Assembly: GCF_900107375.1 (NCBI RefSeq)
Contig: NZ_FNPT01000002.1
Location: forward strand, 182,690-246,689
DNA: 64,000 nucleotides
Direction of reading: 5' to 3'
DNA from: Lysobacter sp. yr284
Lineage (GTDB): Bacteria; Pseudomonadota; Gammaproteobacteria; Xanthomonadales; Xanthomonadaceae
Shown here: positions 26,948-38,550 of the stretch, one piece after another
How the letters are laid out: every line of letters begins with the position of its first letter
Position numbering within the stretch: the first letter of the stretch is position 1
Made by a program: the position numbers and the translations under genes
Notes under the pieces: generated by a model
What the model was told of the DNA's origin: nothing
The model's input: only the letters and a program-made list of their open reading frames with translations
Database searches by the model: none

Positions 26948-27379
26948 ATGTCGGAACGCAGCAGCGCCGACGGCGCGCAATGGCAGGTGCGGCGGTCGTT
27001 GGACGCGATCCGCGCCCGGCCGGATTTGCATCTGCCCGACGACGAATCCCTGGCCTCGGCGATCGTGTCGTCGTTGTTGGAAACCGCCCTGCGCCAGGGC
27101 GTGGTGCCGCTGGCGCTGCGCGCCGGCGCCGGCTGGCGGGCGATCGGCGCCGACGGCGACGGCGAGCCGTATGTCTTCGAATACCTGGTGCCGCTGCCGG
27201 GCGCGATCCAAAACTCCTTCCGCGGCGAGATTCTACTGACGGCATTCGCGCCGTTCTGGGCCGCGGTGGAGCGCGGGCAGGTGGTGCACCGCTCGTCGCG
27301 GCGTTTCGACGACGCCAGCCTGATCGACGCGGCGGCGGGTCTCGGTGCATTCGTGGTGCTGGTAGCCGAATCGCCCTGA
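26948..27379 (+). CDS. Hypothetical protein, 143 aa
   Basis: A soluble protein with a helical N-terminal half (WQVRRSLDAIRARPDLHLPDD) and a hydrophobic C-terminal part (GEILLTAFAPFWAAVERG, LGAFVVLVAESP). There is no signal peptide. Codon positions show the expected GC3 bias in this frame rather than in the overlapping frame at 26908. Unknown family. Confidence 0.5.
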   Translation: MSERSSADGAQWQVRRSLDAIRARPDLHLPDDESLASAIVSSLLETALRQGVVPLALRAGAGWRAIGADGDGEPYVFEYLVPLPGAIQNSFRGEILLTAFAPFWAAVERGQVVHRSSRRFDDASLIDAAAGLGAFVVLVAESP

Positions 27380-27516
27380 GCGGCGCGGCCTTCCGCGGCG
27401 GCTCGTCGACGGCAATCGCGAATCCGGACTGAGCGCGTGCACCGCTATGTCGGCTGGTGCCGGCGTTCAGCCTGGCCGGGAGGTGTTTGGGTTACGACCC
27501 AAAAATTGCGACCCAC

Positions 27517-27545
27517 TTGGCAAAAATCGAGGTTTTGGCTAGCGT
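27517..27545 (+). promoter_or_regulatory. Sigma-70-like promoter candidate
   Basis: TTGGCA (27517-27522), a 17-base spacer and TAGCGT (27540-27545) lie 33 bases before the ATG of the exported-protein gene. A hairpin (tttgggt/acccaaa, 27486-27503) lies just upstream and may end the preceding transcript or bind a regulator. Confidence 0.45.
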
Positions 27546-27578
27546 GTCGCACACCACGGACGGGCAGGGGAGTCGGGT

Positions 27579-28310
27579 ATGCAGGTGATAACGCGCGCAT
27601 CGCTGGCGGTTTTGGCGGCGGCGCTGGCGTGTGCGCCGGGTCCTGCGCCTGCCGATGAACCGCCAGCCCGCGCGACGGCTTCCGTGGCCGCTGCCGCGGT
27701 CGAGGCGCCCGCTGTGCAGGCGACGTCGGAAGCGGCGAACGCCGGGCCGGGCGAATCCGCGATCGATACCGCGGCCCCAGCACCCGTCGCGGGCGCCACC
27801 GGCGCGATTCCCGCCGACACCGCGATCTGGCTGGAAACCGTGCAACCGCTGAGTTCGGCCACGCTCAAGCGAGGCGAGGCGTTCGCCTTGCGTGTCGCCG
27901 AGCCAGTGGTGGTGGATGGGGTGGTCGTAGTGCCGGCCGGGGCTGCCTGCCACGGCGAGGTTATCCATGCCGACCGCTCGCGCGGCGGCGGTCGTGCGGG
28001 CGAGTTGTTGTTGGCGGCGCGCTACATCGAACTCGACGGGCGCCGGATCGGTCTGCGCGGTTTCCGCATCGCAGCGACCGGTCAGCAGAAGATGGGCGCG
28101 ACCATGAGCGTGGCGCTGGTCGGCGGGCCGCTCGCGTTCTTCGTTCGTGGTACGGAGATCGAGATTCCGGCCGGAACCCGCGCCCAGGCGCGCGTGGCCG
28201 GCCCCGCGGCCACGACGCCCGCGGGTTCGTCTGCGCCGGCGTCCGCACAAAACATTTCGCAACCGCCCGCATCCGCGGAGTGGTCAATCTCAGGGGAAGT
28301 AGTGCAATGA
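27579..28310 (+). CDS. Exported hypothetical protein, 243 aa
   Basis: A signal peptide (1-26, ending APADE) and a long Ala/Pro/Thr-rich linker (about 27-80) precede a beta-rich domain. That domain contains LKRGEAFALRVAEPVVVDGVVVVPAGA and ELLLAARYIELDGRRIGLRGF, the pattern of a small beta-barrel or jelly-roll. Its stop overlaps the next start (ATGA, 28307-28310), so both are made together and likely share a process at the cell envelope. No enzyme motif is seen. Confidence 0.65.
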   Translation: MQVITRASLAVLAAALACAPGPAPADEPPARATASVAAAAVEAPAVQATSEAANAGPGESAIDTAAPAPVAGATGAIPADTAIWLETVQPLSSATLKRGEAFALRVAEPVVVDGVVVVPAGAACHGEVIHADRSRGGGRAGELLLAARYIELDGRRIGLRGFRIAATGQQKMGATMSVALVGGPLAFFVRGTEIEIPAGTRAQARVAGPAATTPAGSSAPASAQNISQPPASAEWSISGEVVQ

Positions 28311-28801
28311 AGTCGAATGCCAGTGTGTTGTTGTTGTCCTTGGCGTTGCTCGCGCCGTGCTCGGCTTGGGCCGCGCAGCAGGCCGAAGCGGCCGCGCCGG
28401 CCGCAGCGGCCGAGGAAGGCACCGCGGACAAGGGCAAGAAGGCCAAGGCCAAGGGCGTGGAAATTTCGCCGCCGCAGGCGGGCAAGGGCAAGATCGTGTT
28501 CTTCCGCGCGCCGAAGCTGATCGGCGGCGCGATCGGCTACAAGGTGCGCGAAGGCGAAACCGTCATGGGCAACCTGTTCGCCGGCAAGTACTTCGCGGTC
28601 GAAGTCGAGCCGGGCGCGCACGAGTACGCCGTGCACGCCGAGACCAAGGACGTGCTGGCGCTGGAAGTCGAAGCCGGCGAAACCTATTACGTGCAGGGCG
28701 GCGTCAGCATGGGCGTGCTGGCCGGGCGACCGAACCTGTCGCCGGCCACGAAGGTGGATTTCGATGCGATTTCGGCCAAGTTGAAGGAACGCTCGAAGTA
28801 A
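28307..28801 (+). CDS. DUF2846 domain protein, exported
   Basis: This 164-residue protein has a signal peptide (1-22, ending AWA) and an Ala/Lys linker. A DUF2846 domain follows: KGKIVFFRAPKLIGGAIGY, FAGKYFAVEVEPGAHEY and VEAGETYYVQGG are its recognisable strands. DUF2846 proteins are periplasmic or lipoprotein beta-sandwiches of unknown role. A good Shine-Dalgarno (AGGGGAAG) lies inside the end of the previous gene. It is followed by a clear terminator. Confidence 0.8.
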   Translation: MKSNASVLLLSLALLAPCSAWAAQQAEAAAPAAAAEEGTADKGKKAKAKGVEISPPQAGKGKIVFFRAPKLIGGAIGYKVREGETVMGNLFAGKYFAVEVEPGAHEYAVHAETKDVLALEVEAGETYYVQGGVSMGVLAGRPNLSPATKVDFDAISAKLKERSK

Positions 28802-28827
28802 GCGGCTGCGTTGTGGTTTGAGGAACG

Positions 28828-28855
28828 AAAAAGCCCCGCGGATGCGGGGCTTTTT
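28828..28855 (+). terminator. Rho-independent terminator
   Basis: The stem aagccccgc/gcggggctt with a four-base loop is flanked by A and T runs (ttttt at 28851-28855), 27 bases after the DUF2846 stop. Confidence 0.9.
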
Positions 28856-28918
28856 CGTCGCGCGTGCGATCGGTTCGGAGCGTTGCTTCGGGCGTTCGCA
28901 GTGGCGTCGTAGATCGAT

Positions 28919-29003
28919 TGTCGCGGTCGCGGCTCGCGCCGCTCCTACAGTTGGGCGATGCCGCAACGCAGCTCCCCTGTAGGAGCGGCGCAAGCCGCGA
29001 CCA
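28919..29003. repeat. REP-like inverted pair, GTAGGAGCGGCGC family
   Basis: The arms ggctcgcgccgctcctacag (within 28919-28950) and ctgtaggagcggcgcaagcc (within 28977-29003) face each other. The family recurs at 32322-32415, 34287-34375 and 49984-50061, and inside both large elements. Confidence 0.8.
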
Positions 29004-29041
29004 CGCAACCACGGGTACCTCGCAAGCCGATTCCTGGACGC

Positions 29042-29072
29042 AAAAAAAGCCCCGCGAATGCGGGGCTTTTTT
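29042..29072 (-). terminator. Rho-independent terminator for gcvP
   Basis: The stem aagccccgc/gcggggctt is flanked by A7 on one side and T6 on the other, 20 bases past the gcvP stop on the minus strand. It would work in both directions, but gcvP is the adjacent transcript. Confidence 0.9.
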
Positions 29073-29092
29073 CTCGCACGATCCGCCGAAAA

Positions 29093-31951
<2,859 letters not shown>

Positions 31952-31994
31952 GGGCAGGGGCGTCCTAAGGCAGCGTGCGGTGCCGCACGCGAGG

Positions 31995-32160
31995 CGCCCC
32001 TCTGTCCTTTTGCCTGAGAGTTTAAAAGCGTGCTGCGGCGCAGGCCGCTTGGGGGAGGGGTGGGCCGCTGGGGCCGCTCCTGTCCGCGCTCGCTTCGTGC
32101 CCCTTCGGCGCCGGTTCCGTCCGCGATGCCGCTGCGGCCGGGCGGTCTCTCCAGAGTTTT
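31995..32160 (-). promoter_or_regulatory. Glycine riboswitch, single aptamer, upstream of gcvP
   Basis: On the minus strand the leader runs from actctggagagacc (about 32158-32145), through gcgccgaaggggcacgaagc (about 32112-32093), to ctctcaggcaaaaggacaga (about 32021-32002). These are the conserved P1, J and P3 blocks of the glycine riboswitch. The AUG follows about 50 bases later. Only one aptamer is visible. Glycine binding is expected to turn gcvP on. Confidence 0.9.
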
Positions 32161-32321
32161 GTACACGCGGCGGTCTGGGGCCTGAGCGATTACGGGCGTT
32201 GCGCCTTCGGCAGCGGCCGGCCGGGAGGCCCGGGTGGCCGCTTCTCCCACCGCGTGGTCGAAGCGGGGATTATAGCGGCTGGCGGGCGGGGCGGGGCGGG
32301 TGGCCGGTAGGTCCCGGTAGC

Positions 32322-32415
32322 CCCCTGCAGGAGCGGCGCGAGCCGCGGCCGCGGGGTAGCCGGTCGCGTCGTAAGCGCGGTTTCGCGGTCGCGGCTCGCG
32401 CCGCTCCTGCAGGGG
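32322..32415. repeat. REP-like inverted pair, GTAGGAGCGGCGC family
   Basis: The arms ctgcaggagcggcgcgagcc (from 32325) and ggctcgcgccgctcctgcag (to 32412) lie between the riboswitch start and the VOC gene. Confidence 0.8.
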
Positions 32416-32505
32416 CTGCGGACAGATCGGAACAAGTCCGCCGCCCGTCCACCGCGCCGCACGGGAGTATGCTGACGCCCCCCATTCATGCGATGAGGCC
32501 CGGCC

Positions 32506-32937
32506 ATGCCCGCGCGACCGTTCCGCCTGCTGCAACTCGACCACGTGGTGCTGCGGGTGCGCGACACCGCGGCGATGGTGGCCTTCTATTGCGAGGTGCT
32601 CGGTTGCAGCATCGAGCGGCGCCAGGACGAGATCGGCCTGGTCCAACTGCGCGCCGGCGACTCGCTGATCGACCTGGTCGACGTCGAGGGCAAGATCGGC
32701 CGCCTCGGCGGCGCCGCGCCGGGCGAGCAGGGCCGCAACATGGACCACCTGTGCCTGCGCGCCGAGCCGTTCGACCGCGCGGCCATCGCCGCGCACCTGG
32801 CCGCCCACGGCGCGCGCATCGGCGAGTTCGGCTCGCGCTACGGCGCCCAGGGCGAGGGCCCCTCGCAGTACCTGTACGACCCGGAAGGCAACATGGTCGA
32901 GCTCAAGGGCCCGCCCGACGCCCCGGCCGCGGCCTGA
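32506..32937 (+). CDS. VOC (glyoxalase/dioxygenase) family protein
   Basis: This 143-residue protein has the paired beta-alpha-beta-beta-beta fold. Metal-site positions appear as LDHVVLRVRD (His near residue 13), NMDHLCLRA (His near 84) and the closing DPEGNMVELKGP with a Glu ligand near 132. GPSQYLYDPEGN is typical of VOC fosfomycin/glyoxalase-like proteins. The substrate is unknown. The MFS exporter gene follows at 54 bp on the same strand and may be co-transcribed. Confidence 0.85.
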   Translation: MPARPFRLLQLDHVVLRVRDTAAMVAFYCEVLGCSIERRQDEIGLVQLRAGDSLIDLVDVEGKIGRLGGAAPGEQGRNMDHLCLRAEPFDRAAIAAHLAAHGARIGEFGSRYGAQGEGPSQYLYDPEGNMVELKGPPDAPAAA

Positions 32938-32991
32938 GCGCGGGCCGATGAGCGCAGCCCCGATGAACCCGACCTGCCCGAGCGCGGCCGC

Positions 32992-34254
32992 ATGAGCGCG
33001 GACGCAGCCAAACCGCCGATCCCGATCCGCCGCCTGGCCCTGCTGCTGGGCGGGCTGGCGATGTTCGGGCCGTTCTCGATCGACACCATCTTCCCGGCGT
33101 TCCCGGCGATGGGCGCGCAGCTGGGCGCGGACAAGCTGCAGATGCAGCAGACCATCAGCGTGTACCTGGTGGCCTATGCCTTGATGAGCGTCGTGCACGG
33201 GCCGCTGTCGGACGCGATCGGGCGGCGCAAGGTGATCCTCGGCGGGCTGGCGGTGTTCACCCTGGCCTCGGCCGCGTGCGCCTTGGCCACCGACCTGACC
33301 GCGCTGCTGTGCTTCCGCGCGGTCCAGGGCTTGTCGGCGGGGGTGGGGCTGATCGTCGGCCGCGCGGTAATCCGCGACCTGCTGCACGGCGACGACGCGC
33401 AGCGGTTGATGAGCCAGGTGATGATGATCTTCGGCATCGCCCCGGCGATCGCGCCGGTGATCGGCGGCTGGATCCTGGGCTGGTCGCACTGGCCGGCGAT
33501 CTTCTGGTTCCTGGTCGCGTTCTCGGTGGCGCTGTGGGCCGCGGTGGCGCTGCTGCTGCCGGAAACCCACCCGCCGCAGGCGCGGCTGGCGCTCAAGCCC
33601 AGGCGGTTGATGCGCGACTACGTGGCGATCTTCCTCAACCCGCGCTTCCAGCGCCTGACCGCGGTCGGCGCGTTCAACTTCGGCGCGCTGTTCCTGTACA
33701 TCGCCTCGGCGCCGGCGTTCGTGCTCGACATCCTCGGCCTCGGCGAACGCGATTTCGCGTGGTTCTTCGTGCCGACCATCGGCGGCATGGTCGCCGGTTC
33801 GTTCGTGTCCGGGCGCGCCGCCGGCAAGGTCAGCGGCGACCGCCTCGTCGACATCGGCTTCGCCTGCTGCGCGCTCGCGATCGCCGCGAACCTGGGCTAC
33901 AACTTCTGGACCGATGCGCCGAAGGTGCCGTGGGCGGTCGTCCCGATGTGCATCGGCGCGTTCGGCATCGCCCTGGTGTTCCCGATCGTGACCTTGTCGA
34001 TCCTCGACATGTACCCGCACCAGCGCGGCTCGGCGTCCTCGCTGCAGGCCTTCGCCGGGCTGGTGGTCAACGCGCTGCTGGCCGGGGTGATCTCGCCGCT
34101 GCTGAGCGACAGTGCGCTGCACCTGGCGGTGGCGGCCTCGGGCCTGACCGCGGTGGCGTGGCTGTTCTGGCGCTGGGAAGGCTGGGTGTCGCGCAACCGC
34201 GTGGCGCGGGTGCCGGAGAACGCGGTGGTGATCGAGCCGCAGGATTCGTTGTAG
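32992..34254 (+). CDS. Bcr/CflA family MFS drug exporter
   Basis: This 420-residue transporter has twelve predicted membrane helices. The N-terminal FSIDTIFPAFPAM and the loop motif HGPLSDAIGRRKVILGG (MFS motif A) are present, followed by FRAVQGLSAGVGLIVGRAVIRDL, which is diagnostic for the Bcr/CflA drug:proton antiporters. It likely exports hydrophobic drugs or antibiotics. It follows the VOC gene, which could be a resistance-type partner, though that link is inference. Confidence 0.9.
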   Translation: MSADAAKPPIPIRRLALLLGGLAMFGPFSIDTIFPAFPAMGAQLGADKLQMQQTISVYLVAYALMSVVHGPLSDAIGRRKVILGGLAVFTLASAACALATDLTALLCFRAVQGLSAGVGLIVGRAVIRDLLHGDDAQRLMSQVMMIFGIAPAIAPVIGGWILGWSHWPAIFWFLVAFSVALWAAVALLLPETHPPQARLALKPRRLMRDYVAIFLNPRFQRLTAVGAFNFGALFLYIASAPAFVLDILGLGERDFAWFFVPTIGGMVAGSFVSGRAAGKVSGDRLVDIGFACCALAIAANLGYNFWTDAPKVPWAVVPMCIGAFGIALVFPIVTLSILDMYPHQRGSASSLQAFAGLVVNALLAGVISPLLSDSALHLAVAASGLTAVAWLFWRWEGWVSRNRVARVPENAVVIEPQDSL

Positions 34255-34286
34255 TCGTCGGGTCGCGCCGTCGTGGCGGCCGCCCG

Positions 34287-34375
34287 CTGTAGGAGCGGCG
34301 CGAGCCGCGACCGCGAACCGTGGCTTACGGCGCAAACGGGCAACCCCGCAGTCGCGGCTCGCGCCGCTCCTACAT
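34287..34375. repeat. REP-like inverted pair, GTAGGAGCGGCGC family
   Basis: The arms ctgtaggagcggcgcgagcc (from 34287) and ggctcgcgccgctcctac (to 34373) lie between two genes on the same strand. Confidence 0.8.
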
Positions 34376-34527
34376 TCGGATGCCCGCCATCGGCCAAGCC
34401 CGGCAAGCCCAGGCCTGGCATCGGCGACTAAGCTGTAGCCACCGCGGCGCGCACGGCGCCGCACCGGCAGCCAGGCCGCGCCACGCGCTCCCAGCCATGT
34501 GCATACGCTCATGCAGGAGCAACCGCC

Positions 34528-35436
34528 ATGGCCCAACGCGTTCCCTTCCATCTGTTCGACGTCTCGGTGCGCGAGCGCATCGAGCTGAGTCCGTCGATGC
34601 TGCGCTTCGTCTTCGCCGGCCCGTCGCTGGCGCAGGCGCGCAGTTTCGGCCCGGACCAGCGCATCAAGATCTTCTTCCCCAACGCCGCTGGCGAGCTCAG
34701 CGTGCCGCGCGGCGAGGACTGGTACGCGCGCTATCGCGACCAGCACGAAGCGCAGCGCGCGCCGATGCGCACCTACACTATCCGCGCGCTGCGGCCGGGC
34801 GCGACCGAATTGGACGTGGACTTCGCCGCCCACGGCGACAGCGGCCCGGCCTCGAGCTGGGCGCTGCGCGCGCGCCCCGGCGACCGGGTGCTGCTGCTGG
34901 CGCCGCACGCCAGCCAGGACGACAGCGGCGGGGTCGAATGGCGCCCGCCGGCCGACGTACGCGAGGTGCTGCTGATCGCCGACGAGACCGCGCTGCCGGC
35001 GGTGGCCGGCATCCTCGAATCGCTGGCCGCGCAGCCGCGCCCGCCGAAAGTGCGCGCCTACATCGAAGTGCCGCTGCGCGCCGACGTGGTCGATCTGGTC
35101 GGCCCGGGCGACATGCGTATCCATTGGCTGCCGCGCGCCGAACGGCGCGACGAACCGCCGGCCGACTACGGCACGCGCCTGGTCGAAGCGATCCGCGCGG
35201 CGCAGTTGACGCCGGCGCAGGCGGACGAGGGCGGCGAGGCGTTGGCGGAGGTGGATGTGGACCGCGAGATCCTGTGGGAACAGGCGGCGGCGACCGCTTC
35301 GGGCTTCTACGCCTGGATCGCCGGCGAGGCGGGGGCGGTGATGGCGATCCGGCGGCACTTGGTCGGCGAGCGCGGGTTCGCGAAGTCGGCGATCAGTTTC
35401 ATGGGGTATTGGCGCAAGGGGCGGGTGTTGGATTGA
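34528..35436 (+). CDS. Siderophore-interacting protein (flavin ferric-siderophore reductase)
   Basis: This 302-residue protein of the SIP family has an N-terminal FAD-binding barrel with the flavin motif RTYTIRAL (about 86-93). A C-terminal NAD(P)H-like domain starts at LLIADETALPAVAGIL and ends in FMGYWRKGR, a family signature. It should reduce ferric siderophores in the cytoplasm to release iron. AGGAG precedes the ATG by about nine bases. No siderophore transporter is adjacent. Confidence 0.92.
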   Translation: MAQRVPFHLFDVSVRERIELSPSMLRFVFAGPSLAQARSFGPDQRIKIFFPNAAGELSVPRGEDWYARYRDQHEAQRAPMRTYTIRALRPGATELDVDFAAHGDSGPASSWALRARPGDRVLLLAPHASQDDSGGVEWRPPADVREVLLIADETALPAVAGILESLAAQPRPPKVRAYIEVPLRADVVDLVGPGDMRIHWLPRAERRDEPPADYGTRLVEAIRAAQLTPAQADEGGEALAEVDVDREILWEQAAATASGFYAWIAGEAGAVMAIRRHLVGERGFAKSAISFMGYWRKGRVLD

Positions 35437-36246
35437 CGCTGCGGGAAGCGATGGACGGGTGGTGCTTTTGCCATTGCTGTCGTTGCTGCTGTTGCTGTTG
35501 CCATTCGCTCTGACGCACCCCCGCCCGAGGCCCATGTTCCGCAGACCCGGAGGGCGCGCGCATGGATGCGCGCGTGCGCCGTAGGGGCAGGATGCCCCTT
35601 ACGGCGCATCCCGGCGCCCGGTGCTGGACCTGGTGGCTAGTGACCTTAGAAAAGCGTTTTTCTTTGGTTACTTTCTTTTGGCGCGCTGCCAAAAGAAAGT
35701 AACTCGGCCGCTTGCGGACGAAAGCTCTTGATTGTCGCTTGCCGTCACTCGTCAACGACGGAAGCAGAGTTGCGTATCCGACTGTAGGAGCGGCGCGAGC
35801 CGCGACCGCGACAACGCAACTACGACGAAACCTTCGCAATCGCTGCGATGGCGCGGTCGCGGCTTGCGCCGCTCCTACAGGGGGCGTGCCGCGGCGGGTT
35901 CGGTCTTTGCGTGTTCGTGCGTTTGACGACAAGCCACCATCCAAAGCTTCCGTCCGCAAGCGGCCGGGTCACTTTCTTTGTCCAAAGCCACAAAGAAAGT
36001 AACCAAAGAAAAGGCATTGCTGTTTCGAATCAAGAGCCACCAGGTCCAGCACCGGGCGCGGGGCCGCGCCATAAGGGGCATCCTGCCCCATGGCGCGCGT
36101 GCGCATCCATGCGCACGCCCTCCGGGGCTGCGAAGCGTGTCCTTCGCGTGGGGTTTCGTCCAAGCGAAAGGCAACAACAACGGCAGCAACAGCAACAGCA
36201 ACAGCAAAATTCGGCGCACGGCACTCGCAGCCAAATCAACGAAAAC
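35437..36246. repeat. Large nested palindromic element, copy 1 (core 35466-36210)
   Basis: The core is symmetric about 35830. From the outside in, each arm holds a degenerate hexamer array (gttgct type, 35475-35502; caacag type, 36170-36207), a GC-rich block around ccggagggcg and a 37-base hairpin. The left hairpin is perfect (gttactttcttttgg arms, 35667-35703); the right one (35968-36003) has one mismatch. Inside these lie the block cttgcggac and, centrally, a GTAGGAGCGGCGC REP pair. A second copy lies inverted at 52091-52852. Small open frames inside have no independent support as genes. It separates two convergent genes. Confidence 0.85.
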
Positions 36247-38337
36247 TCAAAGCAAGCCCGGGTCGGTGATCCCGTGCTCGCCGGTCTCCACCCGCCCGGC
36301 GATGCGCCGGTAATACTCCGGATCGTTCGCGTCGGTCAGCACGAAGTCGTACCACTGGCAGCTTTCGTCGAGCCGCACCGGCCGGTAGCGCAGCGAGCCT
36401 GCGCCCAGCCGCTCCAGGCGCCGGTCGTACAGGCCGTATTGGTCGACCAGTTCCAGCCGCAGCGGCTTGCGCCCGGGGTTGCGCAAGGCCAGCACCAGCT
36501 TGCGGTGGCGCACGCGCAGGTCGGGGATCGTGGTCGCGCTGGGGTTGGCGCCGTGCAGCGAACCGCGGAATTCGCGGTAGAAGCCGTTCGGCCCGAACAC
36601 TTGCAGCGCGTAGGCGCGCTCGCCGCCGCTGCGCAGGGGCCAGTCGCCGTTGAGCGAGCGGCCGGGTTCGACGGTGTAGCGGCGGGGCACCGCGTCCGGG
36701 TCGAGCAGGTCGTAGACGTGGAATACCGCGGCGGCGCGGCCGCTGTTGCCGAAACTCAGGCGCAGCGCGCGCGCGTCGCGGTCGAAGCGTTCGCCCACGT
36801 GCAGGTCGTACGGCAACGCGCGCGAAGGCTTGATGCCGGCGTCCTGCCGCGCCGCGCTCGGCGTCGCCGGCGGCTTGGGCGCGGGCAGCTTGCTCTGCTC
36901 GGCGACGATGCGGTCGGCGTCGCCGGTGTAGGGCAGGGTCGGGATCGGCTCGCGGTTGGGGTTCTCGAAATTGAACGCGGTGGTGAGGTCGCCGCACACC
37001 GCGCGCCGCCACGGACTGATGTTCGGCTCGATCACGCCGAAGCGCTTTTCCAGGAAGCGGATCACCGAGGTGTGGTCGAACACCTGCGAGTTGATCCAGC
37101 CGCCGCGGCTCCACGGCGAGATCACGTACATCGGCACGCGCGGGCCCAGGCCGTAGGGACGGTCGTAGTAGGCCGCCGGGTCGGCCGAGGTGCCGTGCGA
37201 GGGGCCGGTGCGGGCGAAGTGGTGCTCGCCGCGCAGCTCGACGGTGGAGCCGCCGATCGGCTTGCGCTGCGCGTCCAGCGCCGGCGGCGCCGGCGGCGGG
37301 ACGTGGTCGAAGAAGCCGTCGTTCTCGTCGAAATTGACGATCAGCACGGTGCGCGCCCAGACATCGGGATCGGCGGTGAGCGCATCGAGCACGCGCGCGG
37401 TGTAGTCGGCGCCCCAGATCGGCGCCGACGGGCCGGGGTGTTCGGAATACTTGGCCGGCGCGACCAGCCACGATACCTGCGGCAGCTTGCCGCTGCGCAC
37501 GTCCGCGGCCAAGTCGTCCAGCGTCCAGGTCTTGAGCGCCCTTGAAGCCAGCGCCGAACCCGGCGCCGCCGCGCGGTACTGGCGGAAGCCCTCCAGCGGG
37601 TTGTCGGAGAAGTTGTCGTCCATGTCCTGGTACAGCTTCCAGCTCACCCCGGCGCGTTCCAGCCGCTCGGGGTAGGTGGTCCAGAAATAGCCTTCGCCGG
37701 CCGGGCCGGAATCGTCGAAGGTGTTGACGATGGCCGGGCCGCCGCGGTCGGCGGCCGGGTTGTTGGTGCCGGTCCACAGGAACAGGCGGTTGGGGTTGGT
37801 GCCGGTGAGCTGCGAGCAGTGGTAGGCGTCGCACAGGGTGAAGGCGTTGGCGAGCGCGTACTGGAACGGGATGTCGGCTTCCACGTAGTGGCCCATCGAG
37901 CGCTCGGTCTTGGCCGGCAGCCACTGGTCCATCTTGCCGTTGTTCCAGGCCGCCTGGGCGTCGGGCCAGGTGTGCGGGGTGCCGCCGATGCGCTGCGCGC
38001 TGGTGGTCTTCGTATCGATGTGCCAGGGCTGGATTTCGCGGCCGTTGGCGTCGCTCTGGCGCCACACCGGCTTGCCGCCGGGCAGCGGGATCGGGAAGCG
38101 GTCGCCGAAGCCGCGCACGCCGCGCATCGCGCCGAAGTAATGGTCGAAGGAGCGGTTCTCCTGCATCAGGACCACCACGTGCTGGACGTCGTGCAGGGTG
38201 CCGGTGACGCGCGCGGCGGGGATCGCCAGCGCTTTGCGGATCGAGGGCGGGAACAGGTTGAGGGCGAGGCCGGCGGCGCTCGCGCCGGCGGCGCCGCGCA
38301 GGAAGCCGCGGCGCGAGGTGTCGTGTTGGTCGGTCAT
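36247..38337 (-). CDS. Phosphocholine-preferring phospholipase C, Tat-exported
   Basis: This 696-residue protein begins with a twin-arginine signal (TSRRGFLRG, 8-16). The catalytic domain has VVLMQENRSFDHYFG (near 55), GTNPNRLFLWTG, NFDENDGFFDHVPPP and GPSHGTSADPA, the hallmark set of the non-haemolytic/haemolytic PlcN/PlcH family that hydrolyses phosphatidylcholine. The last roughly 220 residues contain two beta-rich C-terminal domains of this family (LRLSFGNSGRAAAVFHVYD). It acts outside the cytoplasm and would supply phosphate and choline or attack eukaryotic membranes. It converges with the SIP gene across the palindromic element. Confidence 0.93.
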   Translation of the reverse strand: MTDQHDTSRRGFLRGAAGASAAGLALNLFPPSIRKALAIPAARVTGTLHDVQHVVVLMQENRSFDHYFGAMRGVRGFGDRFPIPLPGGKPVWRQSDANGREIQPWHIDTKTTSAQRIGGTPHTWPDAQAAWNNGKMDQWLPAKTERSMGHYVEADIPFQYALANAFTLCDAYHCSQLTGTNPNRLFLWTGTNNPAADRGGPAIVNTFDDSGPAGEGYFWTTYPERLERAGVSWKLYQDMDDNFSDNPLEGFRQYRAAAPGSALASRALKTWTLDDLAADVRSGKLPQVSWLVAPAKYSEHPGPSAPIWGADYTARVLDALTADPDVWARTVLIVNFDENDGFFDHVPPPAPPALDAQRKPIGGSTVELRGEHHFARTGPSHGTSADPAAYYDRPYGLGPRVPMYVISPWSRGGWINSQVFDHTSVIRFLEKRFGVIEPNISPWRRAVCGDLTTAFNFENPNREPIPTLPYTGDADRIVAEQSKLPAPKPPATPSAARQDAGIKPSRALPYDLHVGERFDRDARALRLSFGNSGRAAAVFHVYDLLDPDAVPRRYTVEPGRSLNGDWPLRSGGERAYALQVFGPNGFYREFRGSLHGANPSATTIPDLRVRHRKLVLALRNPGRKPLRLELVDQYGLYDRRLERLGAGSLRYRPVRLDESCQWYDFVLTDANDPEYYRRIAGRVETGEHGITDPGLL

Positions 38338-38516
38338 GGCGATCCGGGCGAAGGTCCGCAGGGGAGCGGAGGCTGGGGGATGCGGTGGGCAGTACCGCTT
38401 CGGCAGCGTGCTGCGGGCGTATGGCAGTGCGGTGACGGTTCGCCGACCGCGGCGCCGACCTGTGGCGGCGTTCGCGCCGCGGTTGTGCGCGATGGCCCGT
38501 CCGGCCCCGCGCTGGC

Positions 38517-38522
38517 TATACT
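38517..38522 (+). promoter_or_regulatory. -10 element of the TerY-P cluster
   Basis: TATACT lies 28 bases before the vWA gene ATG. No convincing -35 is seen at 16-18 bases, so it may need an activator. Confidence 0.35.
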
Positions 38523-38550
38523 CCCGGTTCAGTCAAAGCAAGGGAATGTC

